NCBI GenBank assembly: GCA_029564935.1
Contig: JAKQPD010000034.1
Coordinates: 1-38,129, forward strand
Source: Bacteroidota bacterium
Lineage (GTDB): Bacteria; Bacteroidota; Bacteroidia; Bacteroidales; VadinHA17
Direction of reading: 5' to 3'
DNA: 38,129 nt
The translations under genes were made by a program, and so were the position numbers. How positions within the stretch are numbered: the stretch's first letter is position 1; each line of letters begins with the position of its first letter. The notes beneath the pieces were generated by a model. It was not told where the DNA came from. It was given only the letters and a program-made list of their open reading frames with translations, and did not search any database. Below are positions 7,653 to 16,163 of the stretch, one piece after another.

Positions 7653-8516
7653 TTAATTTTCACTAATTAATATCCTTTCCCTCAGATTATATCTATCGCC
7701 TTCCCGGAGGAAATAAAAGATCCGTTCTTTCTCAGGTAATTGCTTTAACTCCGAGCCCTCCCTCGACCAGAATTTCCCATCATAAACAACAACATAACTT
7801 TTCCCCACCACTTCAAAAATATCTCCCCTGACTATTATTGCTGTTGACTCATCAATGCCAATTCCAAGTAATTCAGGATGATTCTTCAGTATTTCAAACA
7901 TATCAAAATGCCTGTTTCGGGCAAGCACATGCTGATCAATGGCGACATTCTTCAGAAAGCCAAATCCCTCCTGATGATCACCCATCATAATCTGATTATT
8001 CTTTGTATCCCCACGTACAAGAAAACTGCCCTGAATTGTAGCGCCAGCCGAAGATCCTCCTATGGTACCTCCGTTTTCAAGAACTTTCCATAGCATCTTT
8101 TCGGTCAGGGTATTCTTATATGCATCAACAAGTCTCCATTGACGCCCCCCGCTAAACCAGACCAGCCTGGCATTCAGGAGTGGCTTTACAAATTCTTCAG
8201 TATTCGCAACATTCCTGTCATTCGTGTGCAGAACTGTGACATTGGTTGCACCCATTTTCCGGAGCAATCCTGCTTCACCAAAGTTTTCATCATAGTTTTC
8301 TTTCCCGTCAGCTGTGGGAATAATCACGATCGGAATTTCAAGACCTCCGCTTATTTCAATTATCTTTTTATTCAGTGATTCACTTATATCACCCCCGCCA
8401 ATGATAATGAGTGTTCCCTTTTCCGGACCTGATGAAAATTCCTTGTCCCCGGCATCCTGACAGCTGAGGGAAAGCAAATTCATATTTAGAATCAAAAAAA
8501 TGTAGTAAATTTTCAT
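7653..8516 (-). CDS. Cyanophycinase-like S51 peptidase, lipoprotein
   Basis: This 287-residue protein belongs to the S51 serine peptidase group, which cleaves cyanophycin or other beta-linked aspartyl peptides. The core shows TLIIIGGGDIS at the start of the Rossmann-like fold, IVIIPTADG, FSGGRQWRLV, and the nucleophile elbow GGSSAGA followed by a DQH segment. A GIGIDESTAIIV motif appears later, all family-typical. The longer frame starts at 8585, but starting at the ATG at 8516 gives a clean lipoprotein signal (KIYYIFLILNMNLLSLSC, lipobox LSLSC). It would then be envelope-anchored, like other Bacteroidota members. True cyanophycin as substrate is not implied. Confidence 0.85.
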   Translation of the reverse strand: MKIYYIFLILNMNLLSLSCQDAGDKEFSSGPEKGTLIIIGGGDISESLNKKIIEISGGLEIPIVIIPTADGKENYDENFGEAGLLRKMGATNVTVLHTNDRNVANTEEFVKPLLNARLVWFSGGRQWRLVDAYKNTLTEKMLWKVLENGGTIGGSSAGATIQGSFLVRGDTKNNQIMMGDHQEGFGFLKNVAIDQHVLARNRHFDMFEILKNHPELLGIGIDESTAIIVRGDIFEVVGKSYVVVYDGKFWSREGSELKQLPEKERIFYFLREGDRYNLRERILISEN

Positions 8517-8584
8517 ACTGAATAAATAAGCATATATCAATTCAAATCTAACAAATTTATATTCTCCGGAATAACGGAAGATCA

Positions 8585-8592
8585 TAAATTTG
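8585..8592 (+). promoter_or_regulatory. Putative -7 box before lgt
   Basis: TAAATTTG fits the Bacteroidota -7 consensus and lies 48 bases before the lgt ATG, in the short gap between the divergent S51 peptidase gene and lgt. Confidence 0.35.
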
Positions 8593-8640
8593 AGAGATTA
8601 ATTCTATAATAGATTTCATTACAATAATGCACCATCAGAT

Positions 8641-9516
8641 ATGATTTTAAACTATATCCGCTGGAATCCTGACCCTGAGATAATAAATATCTTCGGGATT
8701 TCGATCAGATACTATGGATTGCTCTTTGTAAGTGGATTGATCCTTTGCATCTATATTTTAGGCTGGATTTATAAAAGAGAAAACCTCCCATCTGAGCACC
8801 TGGAGAAATTAGCAATTTTTGGCATGATTGGGATTATTGCAGGGGCACGATTAGGACATTGTCTATTTTACGAACCTTCTTACTATTTATCACATCCCCT
8901 TGAAATGATTCTACCGGTTACTTTTCCTCCTGATGGTGGGATAAAGTTCACCGGATATCAGGGATTGGCAAGCCATGGAGGTGTATTAGGTTTACTCATT
9001 GCGTTATATTTCTATTCGCGAAAAACTAAACATTCAATGCTTGGCGCCATTGATTTGATTGCGGTTGTTTCAGGATTGAGCTTTGGATTTATCAGACTTG
9101 GTAACTTTATGAATTCTGAAATTATCGGCATTCCTACTACCTTACCCTGGGGTGTGATTTTTGAGAGGGTAGATAACATCCCGAGACACCCGGCTCAATT
9201 GTATGAGGCGATCTCTTATCTGGTCATTTTTGCAATTATGATGATCCTTTATAAGAAATTCAGAGACAGACTTAAAAACGGATTCTTCTTTGGACTTGGA
9301 TCTGTTTTATTTTTCCCAGCCAGAATTCTGATTGAATTTGTAAAGGAAAATCAGGTTGGCTTTGAGGATGAGATGGCATTAAATATGGGACAGCTTTTAA
9401 GCCTTCCTTTTATTTTAGTGGGGATTGGATTTATAATTTATAGTCTCAGGAAGCCAAAAAAACAAGCATCTGAAATCTTATTGTCTTTCCGGAACATATG
9501 GAGTAATTTTGATTAA
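8641..9516 (+). CDS. lgt: Prolipoprotein diacylglyceryl transferase
   Basis: Lgt transfers diacylglyceryl from phosphatidylglycerol to the lipobox cysteine of prolipoproteins in the inner membrane. The 291-residue protein has about seven transmembrane helices. The family signatures are present: GARLGHCLFYEP (with the conserved Arg), a YQGLASHGGVLG segment carrying the essential His, and FIRLGNFMNSEIIG, the Lgt signature. They are followed by RHPAQLYEA. Length is normal, and the start at 8641 gives a short cytoplasmic N-terminus before the first helix. A dipeptidase lipoprotein gene follows 13 bases after the stop and is probably co-transcribed. Confidence 0.95.
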   Translation: MILNYIRWNPDPEIINIFGISIRYYGLLFVSGLILCIYILGWIYKRENLPSEHLEKLAIFGMIGIIAGARLGHCLFYEPSYYLSHPLEMILPVTFPPDGGIKFTGYQGLASHGGVLGLLIALYFYSRKTKHSMLGAIDLIAVVSGLSFGFIRLGNFMNSEIIGIPTTLPWGVIFERVDNIPRHPAQLYEAISYLVIFAIMMILYKKFRDRLKNGFFFGLGSVLFFPARILIEFVKENQVGFEDEMALNMGQLLSLPFILVGIGFIIYSLRKPKKQASEILLSFRNIWSNFD

Positions 9517-9529
9517 TAATCAAATTATT

Positions 9530-10768
9530 ATGAATAACTATAGAAATACTTTCAATACTTTTTCTGTTTCACATAAAGTTGTTGTTATTTGCGGACTGAT
9601 TAATCTGATAGTGATGGCATCTTCCTGTAAAAATTCTCCCGGGAAGGATCCTGACATAAAGCTTAGACAGGAGGCAGAGAGGATTTGCCGGACAAACCTG
9701 ATCATTGATTCCCACATCGACTGGCCGGAATTTATCCTGACAAATCCTGAAGATATTTCAATGCAGACCTCAAAAGGGGATTTTGATCTTGTAAGGGCAA
9801 AGAAGGGAGGACTGGATGCTGTACTGTCTGTTGCCTATATCAGCTCTGACTTTGATGCCGGCAAAGGACGTCATATGGTTGATACTATGCTAAAGATCAT
9901 CAGGCATTATCCTGAAGCATACCCTGATAAATTTGCTGTTTCTACTACTCCCGGTGAGGTCAGAAGCAACTTCGGCAAAGGGTTGTTCTCTTTGATCCCC
10001 TGCCTTGAAAACGGATCACCGGCCGGAGAGGATCTGCAATACCTTAAATACCTTAAAGATCAGGGAATCGCTTATATAACTCTTTGCCACAATAAGGCAA
10101 ACCTGATATGTGATTCTAATTTTGATCCCGAACGGAAGTGGAACGGATTAAGCCCACTGGGATCGGAAGTGATCAGGGAAATGAACCGGCTGGGAATAAT
10201 TGTCGATATTTCACATTCATCCGACAGTACGGTACTGCAGGCACTGAGATTATCAAAAGCTCCCGTGATAGCTTCTCATTCATCATGCAGGCATTTCGTA
10301 CCCGGTTTCGAAAGGAACCTTCCGGATGATCTTATCAGGGCCATAGCCGAAAAGAAAGGAGTGATCATGGTGAACTTCTGTACCCAGTTTCTTGATTCAG
10401 TTTGTTCGAAGAATACGGAAGAGATCCAGAATCTGCTTGAATCCGGGAGCCTTAGATATGATTCAAAGGAAGGTAACGATCTGATCATGGAGTATGCCAA
10501 AACTCACAGGCTGGTCTGTGATTCCAGACAACTTGTTGACCATATAGAGCATGTAATAAAGGTGGCAGGAATAGATTACGTGGGCCTGGGTTCTGATTTT
10601 GACGGTATCGGACCTTTAAAACCTTCTGATGTAGCTGATGTTTCTGGTTATCCGGTTATTGTTTTTGAATTGCTGAAACGTGGTTATTCTGAAGATGATA
10701 TAGTAAAGATATTATCCGGGAATTTCCTGCGGGTCTGGGAAGAGGTTCAGAAAGCTGCCGGCAGCTGA
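9530..10768 (+). CDS. Membrane dipeptidase, peptidase family M19
   Basis: This 412-residue zinc dipeptidase is a renal dipeptidase homologue and is predicted to be a lipoprotein. The signal region ends with the lipobox-like MASSC. M19 metal-site motifs are in order: DSHIDWPEF (HxD), a Glu in IPCLENG, DISHSSD (His), ASHSSCRHF (His, Arg) and GSDFDGIG (Asp). An upstream TTG at 9509 would overlap lgt by 8 bases, but the ATG at 9530 leaves a compact signal peptide and is preferred. M19 enzymes hydrolyse dipeptides, sometimes with D-residues, fitting periplasmic peptide turnover. It sits directly after lgt, which would modify it. Confidence 0.9.
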   Translation: MNNYRNTFNTFSVSHKVVVICGLINLIVMASSCKNSPGKDPDIKLRQEAERICRTNLIIDSHIDWPEFILTNPEDISMQTSKGDFDLVRAKKGGLDAVLSVAYISSDFDAGKGRHMVDTMLKIIRHYPEAYPDKFAVSTTPGEVRSNFGKGLFSLIPCLENGSPAGEDLQYLKYLKDQGIAYITLCHNKANLICDSNFDPERKWNGLSPLGSEVIREMNRLGIIVDISHSSDSTVLQALRLSKAPVIASHSSCRHFVPGFERNLPDDLIRAIAEKKGVIMVNFCTQFLDSVCSKNTEEIQNLLESGSLRYDSKEGNDLIMEYAKTHRLVCDSRQLVDHIEHVIKVAGIDYVGLGSDFDGIGPLKPSDVADVSGYPVIVFELLKRGYSEDDIVKILSGNFLRVWEEVQKAAGS

Positions 10769-10829
10769 TATGCACATGAAGCCGGACAAAATTTAAAAAG
10801 CTTCCATAATTTTCAACTAATAAAATATT

Positions 10830-11600
10830 ATGAAACAAACAGCTGGTTTTATTGGTGGCGGAAGGGTAACAAAAATCCTTCTGCAGGGTTTTAAAAATAA
10901 GAATGTGAAATTCGGGAAGGTTGTTGTTAATGACACCAATCCGGAAGTTCTGGCAAACCTCAGAAAACAGTTTCCTGATATTGAATTATCGGATGCAAAA
11001 AACACTGCCTGTCAGGATCTTGTCTTCATTGCACTTCATCCTCCGATGGTGATGGATACTCTTGAACTTATAAAAAATGATGTCCAACCGGGCGCAACAG
11101 TTATTTCACTGGCTCCGAAGATCAATTTACCAAAACTGGCAACAAAGCTGGTACATGTTAAAAACCTTGCCAGACTGATCCCCAACGCTACCTCATATAT
11201 CAACGAGGGGTATAATCCGGTGACATTTGCTACAGGATTTGATCCTCCTGCAAAGAAAGAAATTTTGGATCTCCTGATTTCCCTTGGAACCACTTTTGAA
11301 GTCTCCGAAGAAAAGCTTGAGAGCTATGCTATCCTGTCGGCAATGCTACCTACATATTTCTGGTTCCAGTGGAAAGAGCTTGCTGTAATAGGAAATAAAA
11401 TCGGCCTTTCAAATGAAGAAAGTAAAAAATCGATCCATGAGACTATTATTGCATCTCTCGATCTGATGTATAAATCCGGTTTATCTGCATCTGAAGTCAT
11501 TGATCTGATCCCTGTTAAACCTATCGGCGAGCATGAATCACAGATAACAGAAATCTATAAAACTAAACTCCTGGGATTGTTTGAAAAGATAAAGCCTTAG
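10830..11600 (+). CDS. ProC-like pyrroline-5-carboxylate reductase family protein
   Basis: This 256-residue NAD(P)-binding protein starts with the Rossmann motif GFIGGGRVTKILLQGF. It continues with the ProC layout: a VVNDTNPEVL strand-turn for the nucleotide, DLVFIALHPPMV, ATVISLAPKI, and LARLIPNATSYINEGYNPV, which corresponds to the R-x-MPN segment of ProC. The C-terminal half is helical and more divergent than classical ProC, whose conserved GSGPAY dimer motif I cannot find (here AILSAMLPTYFWFQ). It may therefore act on another imine or be a paralogue. It follows the dipeptidase by 61 bases. A role in proline synthesis is possible but unproven. Confidence 0.7.
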   Translation: MKQTAGFIGGGRVTKILLQGFKNKNVKFGKVVVNDTNPEVLANLRKQFPDIELSDAKNTACQDLVFIALHPPMVMDTLELIKNDVQPGATVISLAPKINLPKLATKLVHVKNLARLIPNATSYINEGYNPVTFATGFDPPAKKEILDLLISLGTTFEVSEEKLESYAILSAMLPTYFWFQWKELAVIGNKIGLSNEESKKSIHETIIASLDLMYKSGLSASEVIDLIPVKPIGEHESQITEIYKTKLLGLFEKIKP

Positions 11601-11612
11601 GTTAATACATTC

Positions 11613-12953
11613 TCAGATTGCACCATACATTATACCTGTTACAGTTGCCATAACTATAACAAGGCTTACGTAAACCACTGTTTTCTGTGTGCCAATTATA
11701 CCACGTATTACCAGCATATTTGGCAATGAAAGTGAGGGGCCTGCAAGCAGAAGTGCAAGTGCTGGTCCTTTTCCCATCCCCGAGGCAATAAGTCCCTGAA
11801 GGATTGGAACCTCCGTTAGTGTTGCGAAATACATGAATGCACCCACAACTGATGCAAAGAAGTTTGAAAATACCGAATTGCCTCCGACAAGTCCAGAAAT
11901 CCATTCATTTGGTATCACCCCTGCAATAGTCTTCCCGTCATGAGTTGATCCAAGCAGAAAGCCTGCTGTAACAACTCCGATGGCAAGCAACGGAAGTATC
12001 TGTTTTGCGAAATCCCATGTAGCAATTGTCCAGGCTTTGTTATCCTCATCCACCTTATCGACGATTGTTATAACACTTAATGCAATTATCCCGACAAGCA
12101 TTGGTACGAGAGGCCTGAGTTTATCACTGTCAATCAGGTTATTTGACAGAATAACTGATGCAATTACGGCTACTGCAGCACCAAAAACCCATTGCCATTT
12201 GATTTTAAGAATTTTAATAAGCGAGTATCCCATGACAAGACTAAAAAATCCGGTGATCCACCATTTATAATGCCAGATATAATACCATGTACTTGTGGTA
12301 TCACCTTCAGCAGGCTTCCCCCAGTTGGCAAAGACAAGGATCAGAACCAGCGTAAAGAAATGCAGTGATGTCTGCCATATTGGTCTTTTCTCAGGGAGAG
12401 GAGCAATATTCATCTGTTCTTCTCTCTTTGCTTTTTCCTCCCTGCGGTAGATCAGGGACATCAGCATTCCTATTATAATACTGAATGATACTGCCCCTAT
12501 AACTCTTGCAACTCCCATTTCAAATCCAAGTATCCGGGCAGTAAGGATAATTGCCAAAATATTAATGGCAGGACCTGAATAAAGGAAGGCAATTGCAGGA
12601 CCAAGACCTGCCCCTCTTTTGTGGATACTTGAGAATAACGGAAGTATGGTACATGAACATACTGCCAGGATTGTCCCGGAAACAGCTGCTACAGTATATG
12701 CCACCCACTTTTTTGCCTGTGCTCCGAAATATTTAAGTACCGAAGCCTGGCTTACAAATACTGAAATCACTCCTGCTATGAAGAAGGCTGGAAGCAGACA
12801 GAGAATAACATGTTCCTGGGCATACCATTTTACAAGATCAAGGGTTGCAGCAATGGCTGTATTGAACCTGGCACTCTCAATTGGTAAAAAGAATGCAAAT
12901 ACAAAAACTGCTACTATCCAGAACAGAATTTTTAGTTCTTTTTTGAGCTCCAT
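11613..12953 (-). CDS. arsP: ArsP/YraQ-type permease (DUF318)
   Basis: This 446-residue permease has about ten transmembrane helices and the ArsP/DUF318 hallmark: AVCSCTILPLFSSIHKRGAG followed by LGPAIAFLYSGPAINI. The paired cysteines in this segment are used by ArsP to bind and export trivalent organoarsenicals such as methylarsenite. The C-terminal half repeats the pattern (TEVPILQGLIASGMGKGPAL, then AGPSLSLPNM). It is the last gene of the leftward ars arm, 90 bases after arsG, with a strong double hairpin between. Some DUF318 proteins have other roles, but the arsenic context makes organoarsenical efflux the best reading. Confidence 0.8.
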   Translation of the reverse strand: MELKKELKILFWIVAVFVFAFFLPIESARFNTAIAATLDLVKWYAQEHVILCLLPAFFIAGVISVFVSQASVLKYFGAQAKKWVAYTVAAVSGTILAVCSCTILPLFSSIHKRGAGLGPAIAFLYSGPAINILAIILTARILGFEMGVARVIGAVSFSIIIGMLMSLIYRREEKAKREEQMNIAPLPEKRPIWQTSLHFFTLVLILVFANWGKPAEGDTTSTWYYIWHYKWWITGFFSLVMGYSLIKILKIKWQWVFGAAVAVIASVILSNNLIDSDKLRPLVPMLVGIIALSVITIVDKVDEDNKAWTIATWDFAKQILPLLAIGVVTAGFLLGSTHDGKTIAGVIPNEWISGLVGGNSVFSNFFASVVGAFMYFATLTEVPILQGLIASGMGKGPALALLLAGPSLSLPNMLVIRGIIGTQKTVVYVSLVIVMATVTGIMYGAI

Positions 12954-12997
12954 TTTAATGAATAAAATTATTGTTTATAGAAAAAGATTCCTCATTC

Positions 12998-13037
12998 CTC
13001 CCGCTTTTTGAACAAAGCGGGAGTCATTCGGAATGAC
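12998..13037. repeat. Double palindrome between arsG and arsP
   Basis: A perfect 10-bp stem, CTCCCGCTTT/AAAGCGGGAG, with a 6-base loop (12998-13023) is followed at once by GTCATTC-G-GAATGAC (13023-13037). On the leftward transcript this sits after arsG, and a T-rich stretch (CTTTTTC) follows. It could act as an attenuator or an mRNA-stability element that lowers arsP, or be a mobile REP-like intergenic repeat. Confidence 0.55.
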
Positions 13038-13043
13038 GGTAAT

Positions 13044-13742
13044 TTAAATGTAACCTCTATTTATATAGTAAATTCCGACAGCAATAAACAGACCAGCAAT
13101 GATCCGTCTGAACCAGAGTTCAAACGATTTTATCTTGTTGTAAACATTCCCGATTCCTGAAACTGTATAAGCAAGTACCCATGCAATAATTATCACCGGA
13201 ATTCCTGTTGCCATTGCATAGATGATTGGGAGGTAAAGTCCTGATGCGCTTGAAACAGTAAGAGGTACAAGCATTCCAAAATACAGCACTCCACTGTAGG
13301 GACAGAAGGCAAGAGCAAAAAGCAGACCAAGCAGCAATGCATCAAAGTATCCCCATTTTTTTTTATCCTGCATTCCAGTTGTCAGTTTATTGAATCCGGG
13401 GAATTTGATTCTGAGTATATCCAGCATGAATAATCCTATAACTATCAGCAACGGGCCAATAACCTTCTCTCCATAGCGTTGAAAGAATCCGCCAAGCTTA
13501 AGCTGATCAGCACCAAAGAAGATTATTAATGCGATTGCGGTGTAAGTGATTGCTCTGCCGAGAGTATAGACCAGGCCATTAATGAATACCCTGTTGCGGT
13601 TTTCAATGTCTTTACTTATAAATCCGATTGCGGTGATGTTTGTGGCGAGCGGACAAGGACTTATTGCAGTCATTAATCCCAGCAGCAATGCCGTTAGCCA
13701 CGGCATTGTGCTGTTTTCCAGTAAATTCGTCAGAAATTCCAT
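13044..13742 (-). CDS. arsG: ArsG-family organoarsenical efflux permease
   Basis: This 232-residue, roughly six-helix protein resembles the CcdA/TauE-like family. Its conserved cysteine-proline pairs are AISPCPLATNITAIGFI in helix 1 and AFCPYSGVLYFGM in helix 4. This is the ArsG type, encoded with ArsE and ArsF in the arsEFG operon described from Shewanella putrefaciens. There ArsEF reduces nitroaromatic arsenicals to aminoaromatic ones and ArsG exports the trivalent products. The frame can start at 13769 inside arsF. The ATG at 13742, 5 bases after the arsF stop, places the first helix properly and is preferred. Translational coupling with arsF is likely. Confidence 0.8.
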   Translation of the reverse strand: MEFLTNLLENSTMPWLTALLLGLMTAISPCPLATNITAIGFISKDIENRNRVFINGLVYTLGRAITYTAIALIIFFGADQLKLGGFFQRYGEKVIGPLLIVIGLFMLDILRIKFPGFNKLTTGMQDKKKWGYFDALLLGLLFALAFCPYSGVLYFGMLVPLTVSSASGLYLPIIYAMATGIPVIIIAWVLAYTVSGIGNVYNKIKSFELWFRRIIAGLFIAVGIYYINRGYI

Positions 13743-13746
13743 ACGG

Positions 13747-14175
13747 TTATTGGGCCATAAGACCATCAACTTTTTCGTTGATTATCTCTTTGAATTTCTC
13801 AGGTTTGACAACTGCATACATGAATCCTTCATTGGTGAGATTGATCTTCTTATCTCCCTTTACAATAAGCAGTGTCTGCCCGGAAATACCAAGTCTGTCT
13901 GCCAACGGTTTGCTTGATGCTTCTTCAAGATTAACAGACTGAAACGTTATTAATCCCTGTTTATACTGGTTTGGATAAAGAGTTTCAAGATTTTCTTTAG
14001 CGCTGGCTTCAATTGTTTTGCAGGTTGTGCAACGAGCTGTGAAGTGAAAATAATAGGCTTCAATTTTGTCACTGCTGACCTCTGCAGTTCCGGCCTGTTT
14101 GTTATCTGAAGTCTGAGATGAACAGGCAAAAAACGGAACCAGAATCAGAAGAAAAATAAACTTGAATGCTTTCAT
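13747..14175 (-). CDS. arsF: ArsF-like thioredoxin-fold lipoprotein
   Basis: This 142-residue lipoprotein has signal FKFIFLILVPFFAC with lipobox cysteine at about residue 18. The mature part has a thioredoxin-like region with TARCTTCKTIEASAK, giving a CxxC pair at about residues 49-52. A cis-Pro-like LGISGQTLLIVKGDKKI strand follows. In the arsEFG system ArsF is named as one of the two subunits that reduce nitrophenyl arsenicals; the CxxC suggests thiol redox chemistry at the outer face of the membrane. It lies 8 bases after arsE and 4 bases before arsG. Family assignment is from memory of named homologues and from context. Confidence 0.75.
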   Translation of the reverse strand: MKAFKFIFLLILVPFFACSSQTSDNKQAGTAEVSSDKIEAYYFHFTARCTTCKTIEASAKENLETLYPNQYKQGLITFQSVNLEEASSKPLADRLGISGQTLLIVKGDKKINLTNEGFMYAVVKPEKFKEIINEKVDGLMAQ

Positions 14176-14183
14176 AGCAGTAA

Positions 14184-14423
14184 TTATTTATTCTTGATCA
14201 ATATTTCTTTTACATGATCCACAGAGGGAACCTGCCCGCTCAGTACGACCTTACCATTGATGACCAGCCCGGGAGTATGCATAATACCATAATTCATAAT
14301 GTTTATGATATCCTCCTCTTTTGATATATCTGCATCAATTCCCAGATCTTTAACAGCCTCACGTGTTACCCTATCCAGAGTTTTGCATTTCGGACATCCT
14401 GTGCCCAGTATTTTTATTTCCAT
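14184..14423 (-). CDS. arsE: ArsE-like small thioredoxin-fold protein
   Basis: This 79-residue thioredoxin/glutaredoxin-fold protein has a redox site, GTGCPKCKTLDRV (CxxC), near its N-terminus and a cis-proline strand, MHTPGLVINGKVV, near residue 53. It has no signal peptide. Proteins of this type are widespread as thioredoxin family protein, but placement immediately before arsF and arsG identifies it as the ArsE component. It would pass electrons to ArsF, or act with it, in nitroarsenical reduction. It follows arsR by 44 bases in the same operon. Confidence 0.75.
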   Translation of the reverse strand: MEIKILGTGCPKCKTLDRVTREAVKDLGIDADISKEEDIINIMNYGIMHTPGLVINGKVVLSGQVPSVDHVKEILIKNK

Positions 14424-14466
14424 GAAGTAATTTGATATTTGATAATGAAAAATTTAATTGTTTCTT

Positions 14467-14820
14467 CTATTGACGACCGGAAATATCTTGTATTTCACAA
14501 TTTGTCTCTTCAATCTCAATTTTATCAAGAAAAGAAGAAAAAAGTTGTTTTGCCTCTTCCCAGTTTTTTCTGTTAATACAATATTTAATATATGGCGGAT
14601 TAATTTCCCCCTGTATCAGCCCGGCATATTTCAGTTCTTTCAGATGCTGTGAAAGAGTGGATCTTCCAACAGGGAGTTCATCCACAAGGTCCCCGCTGTA
14701 GCAACAGGAGTTCATTTTTGAAAGCTTTTGAAGAATAAATACTCTTACCGGGTGACTCAGAGCTTTTGAAATACTGGCTATTTGCCGTACTTCATGTGTG
14801 AATTCCATCCTGGCTGCCAT
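14467..14820 (-). CDS. arsR: ArsR-family arsenic-responsive repressor
   Basis: This winged-helix repressor has about 117 residues. The DNA-binding part reads ALSHPVRVFILQKLSK, then SGDLVDELPVGRSTLSQHLK (recognition helix), then ELKYAGLIQGEINPPYIKYC (wing). A vicinal cysteine pair in MNSCCYSGDL lies at the place where ArsR proteins bind As(III), and a third cysteine, KYCIN, follows the wing. The open frame extends to 14982, but that would run through the operator and the divergent arsC start, so I start it at the ATG at 14820; ATG at 14808 is also possible. It is the first gene of the leftward arm and should repress both arms. Confidence 0.88.
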   Translation of the reverse strand: MAARMEFTHEVRQIASISKALSHPVRVFILQKLSKMNSCCYSGDLVDELPVGRSTLSQHLKELKYAGLIQGEINPPYIKYCINRKNWEEAKQLFSSFLDKIEIEETNCEIQDISGRQ

Positions 14821-14843
14821 TCTGTGAATATATTTATTTTGAT

Positions 14844-14863
14844 ATTTCGCAAATATACGAAAT
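14844..14863. promoter_or_regulatory. ArsR operator between divergent ars arms
   Basis: The perfect inverted repeat ATTTCG-N8-CGAAAT lies between arsR and arsC. Read on the minus strand, the 8-base spacer is TATATTTG, itself a Bacteroidota -7 box. A repressor bound here would cover the arsR promoter core and would sit just upstream of the rightward -7 box. Confidence 0.65.
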
Positions 14864-14868
14864 GTTTT

Positions 14869-14876
14869 TATATTTG
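14869..14876 (+). promoter_or_regulatory. Rightward arsC-arsM-acr3 promoter -7 box
   Basis: TATATTTG fits the Bacteroidota consensus TAnnTTTG and lies 36 bases before the arsC ATG at 14913. The inverted repeat at 14844-14863 overlaps the place where its -33 element would lie. Confidence 0.5.
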
Positions 14877-14912
14877 TTCCATCAATAATGCTGAAAGAAA
14901 ATTTTGAGAAGT

Positions 14913-15344
14913 ATGCGAATTCTGATCCTATGCACCGGAAACAGTTGCCGAAGTCAGATGGCACAAGGATTTCTTCAATCATTCGATAAAAACATCAGAG
15001 TCTTTTCTGCAGGAACTTTTCCTGCTGCACGGATCAATTCAAAAGCAGTAAAAGTAATGGCTGAAGCAGGAGTTGACATAAGCGATAATTATCCCAAAAA
15101 TGTTGACATTTATATGAATGACAACTGGGATTATGTGATTACGGTCTGTGATGATGCAAACGAATCATGCCCGGTTTTCGCCGGGAATGTGAAACACCGC
15201 CTGCATATGGGGTATGAAGATCCTTCGCATAAGACTGGGGATGAGGAGTATATATTCAGTGAATTCAGAAGGATCAGGGATATGATAAAAGATGACTTTT
15301 TCAAACTATATATAGAAAAAATTAAACCGGAAATTCATGGATAA
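14913..15344 (+). CDS. arsC: Arsenate reductase, LMW-PTP family
   Basis: This 143-residue protein of the low-molecular-weight phosphatase type reduces arsenate to arsenite using thioredoxin. The P-loop LCTGNSCRSQMAQGF (CX5R) is at the N-terminus, and the resolving cysteine pair lies in VCDDANESCPVF. The GHRLHMGYEDP-like segment here reads HRLHMGYEDPSH and holds the general-acid Asp. A TTG at 14904 would add three residues; the ATG at 14913 gives the usual MRILILCTGNSC start. It is the first gene of the rightward ars arm and overlaps arsM by 8 bases, so translation is probably coupled. Confidence 0.93.
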   Translation: MRILILCTGNSCRSQMAQGFLQSFDKNIRVFSAGTFPAARINSKAVKVMAEAGVDISDNYPKNVDIYMNDNWDYVITVCDDANESCPVFAGNVKHRLHMGYEDPSHKTGDEEYIFSEFRRIRDMIKDDFFKLYIEKIKPEIHG

Positions 15345-16146
15345 AACAGAAAATCTGAAGGAAATAGTAAAGGAGAAATACGGGAAAATTGCAGAACAAT
15401 CCGATATGCAGGGCAGTTGCTGTGGCAGCTCGTCATGTTGCGGTTCCGGGCTTGATTATACAATTTTCAGTGATAGTTATGGAACCAGGGAAGGTTATAA
15501 TTCTGATGCCGACCTGAATCTTGGTTGTGGTATTCCTACGGATTTTGCAGGGATAAAAAAGGGAGATCATGTTCTTGATCTTGGAAGCGGTGCCGGGAAT
15601 GATTGCTTTGTGGCAAGGGCGTTAGTTGGTGAAACCGGAAAGGTCACAGGACTTGATATGACAGAACAGATGGTATTAAAAGCCAGGGAAAACTGTGCAA
15701 AGCTGAAATACGATAATGTTGAATTTGTAATGGGGGATATTGAATCAATGCCATTTGAATATATGATGTTTGATGTGGTTATCTCCAATTGTGTTTTAAA
15801 CCTTGTTCCTGATAAAACAAAAGCTTTCAGGGAAATATTCAGGGTACTTAAACCTGGTGCTCATTTCTGTGTCTCCGATGTTGTTATTAAGGGAAATCTG
15901 CCTGAAAAACTTAAGAAGGATGCAGAGATGTATGCCGGTTGTGTATCAGGAGCAAGCGGGATGTCAGAATACCTTGATATTATTGAAAACTCCGGATTCA
16001 CTGACCTTAAAGTGCACAAGCAAAAGGAAATATCGCTGCCGGAATCAGTGCTGTCAAAATATTATGATGAGCCCGCATTAAATTCTCTCCCTGAACGGGA
16101 AAAAGGGATTTTCAGTATAACTGTTTCTGCATCAAAACCACGGTAA
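15337..16146 (+). CDS. arsM: Arsenite S-adenosylmethionine methyltransferase
   Basis: This 269-residue SAM methyltransferase adds methyl groups to As(III). The SAM site is [18 protein letters not shown], followed by GLDMTEQMV and the MGDIESMPF acidic loop. The three conserved As(III)-binding cysteines of ArsM are visible in [18 protein letters not shown] and YAGCVSGA. An extra cysteine-rich stretch near residues 27-37 ([11 protein letters not shown]) is also typical of many bacterial ArsM proteins and may bind arsenic. It overlaps arsC by 8 bases and precedes acr3 by 17 bases. Its products, methylarsenite and dimethylarsenite, are the kind of substrate proposed for ArsP in the leftward arm. 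Confidence 0.93.
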   Translation: MDKTENLKEIVKEKYGKIAEQSDMQGSCCGSSSCCGSGLDYTIFSDSYGTREGYNSDADLNLGCGIPTDFAGIKKGDHVLDLGSGAGNDCFVARALVGETGKVTGLDMTEQMVLKARENCAKLKYDNVEFVMGDIESMPFEYMMFDVVISNCVLNLVPDKTKAFREIFRVLKPGAHFCVSDVVIKGNLPEKLKKDAEMYAGCVSGASGMSEYLDIIENSGFTDLKVHKQKEISLPESVLSKYYDEPALNSLPEREKGIFSITVSASKPR

Positions 16147-16163
16147 TTTTCAAATTGACACTT

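Noticed and set aside
13018-13043. Strong rho-independent terminator ending arsG
   Set aside because: The stems are strong but no T tract follows directly in the leftward direction, so termination is only one of several options.
14821-14982. 54-codon N-terminal extension of ArsR
   Set aside because: It would be translated from DNA that contains the operator, both promoter boxes and the divergent arsC start, and the extra residues do not look like an ArsR N-terminus.
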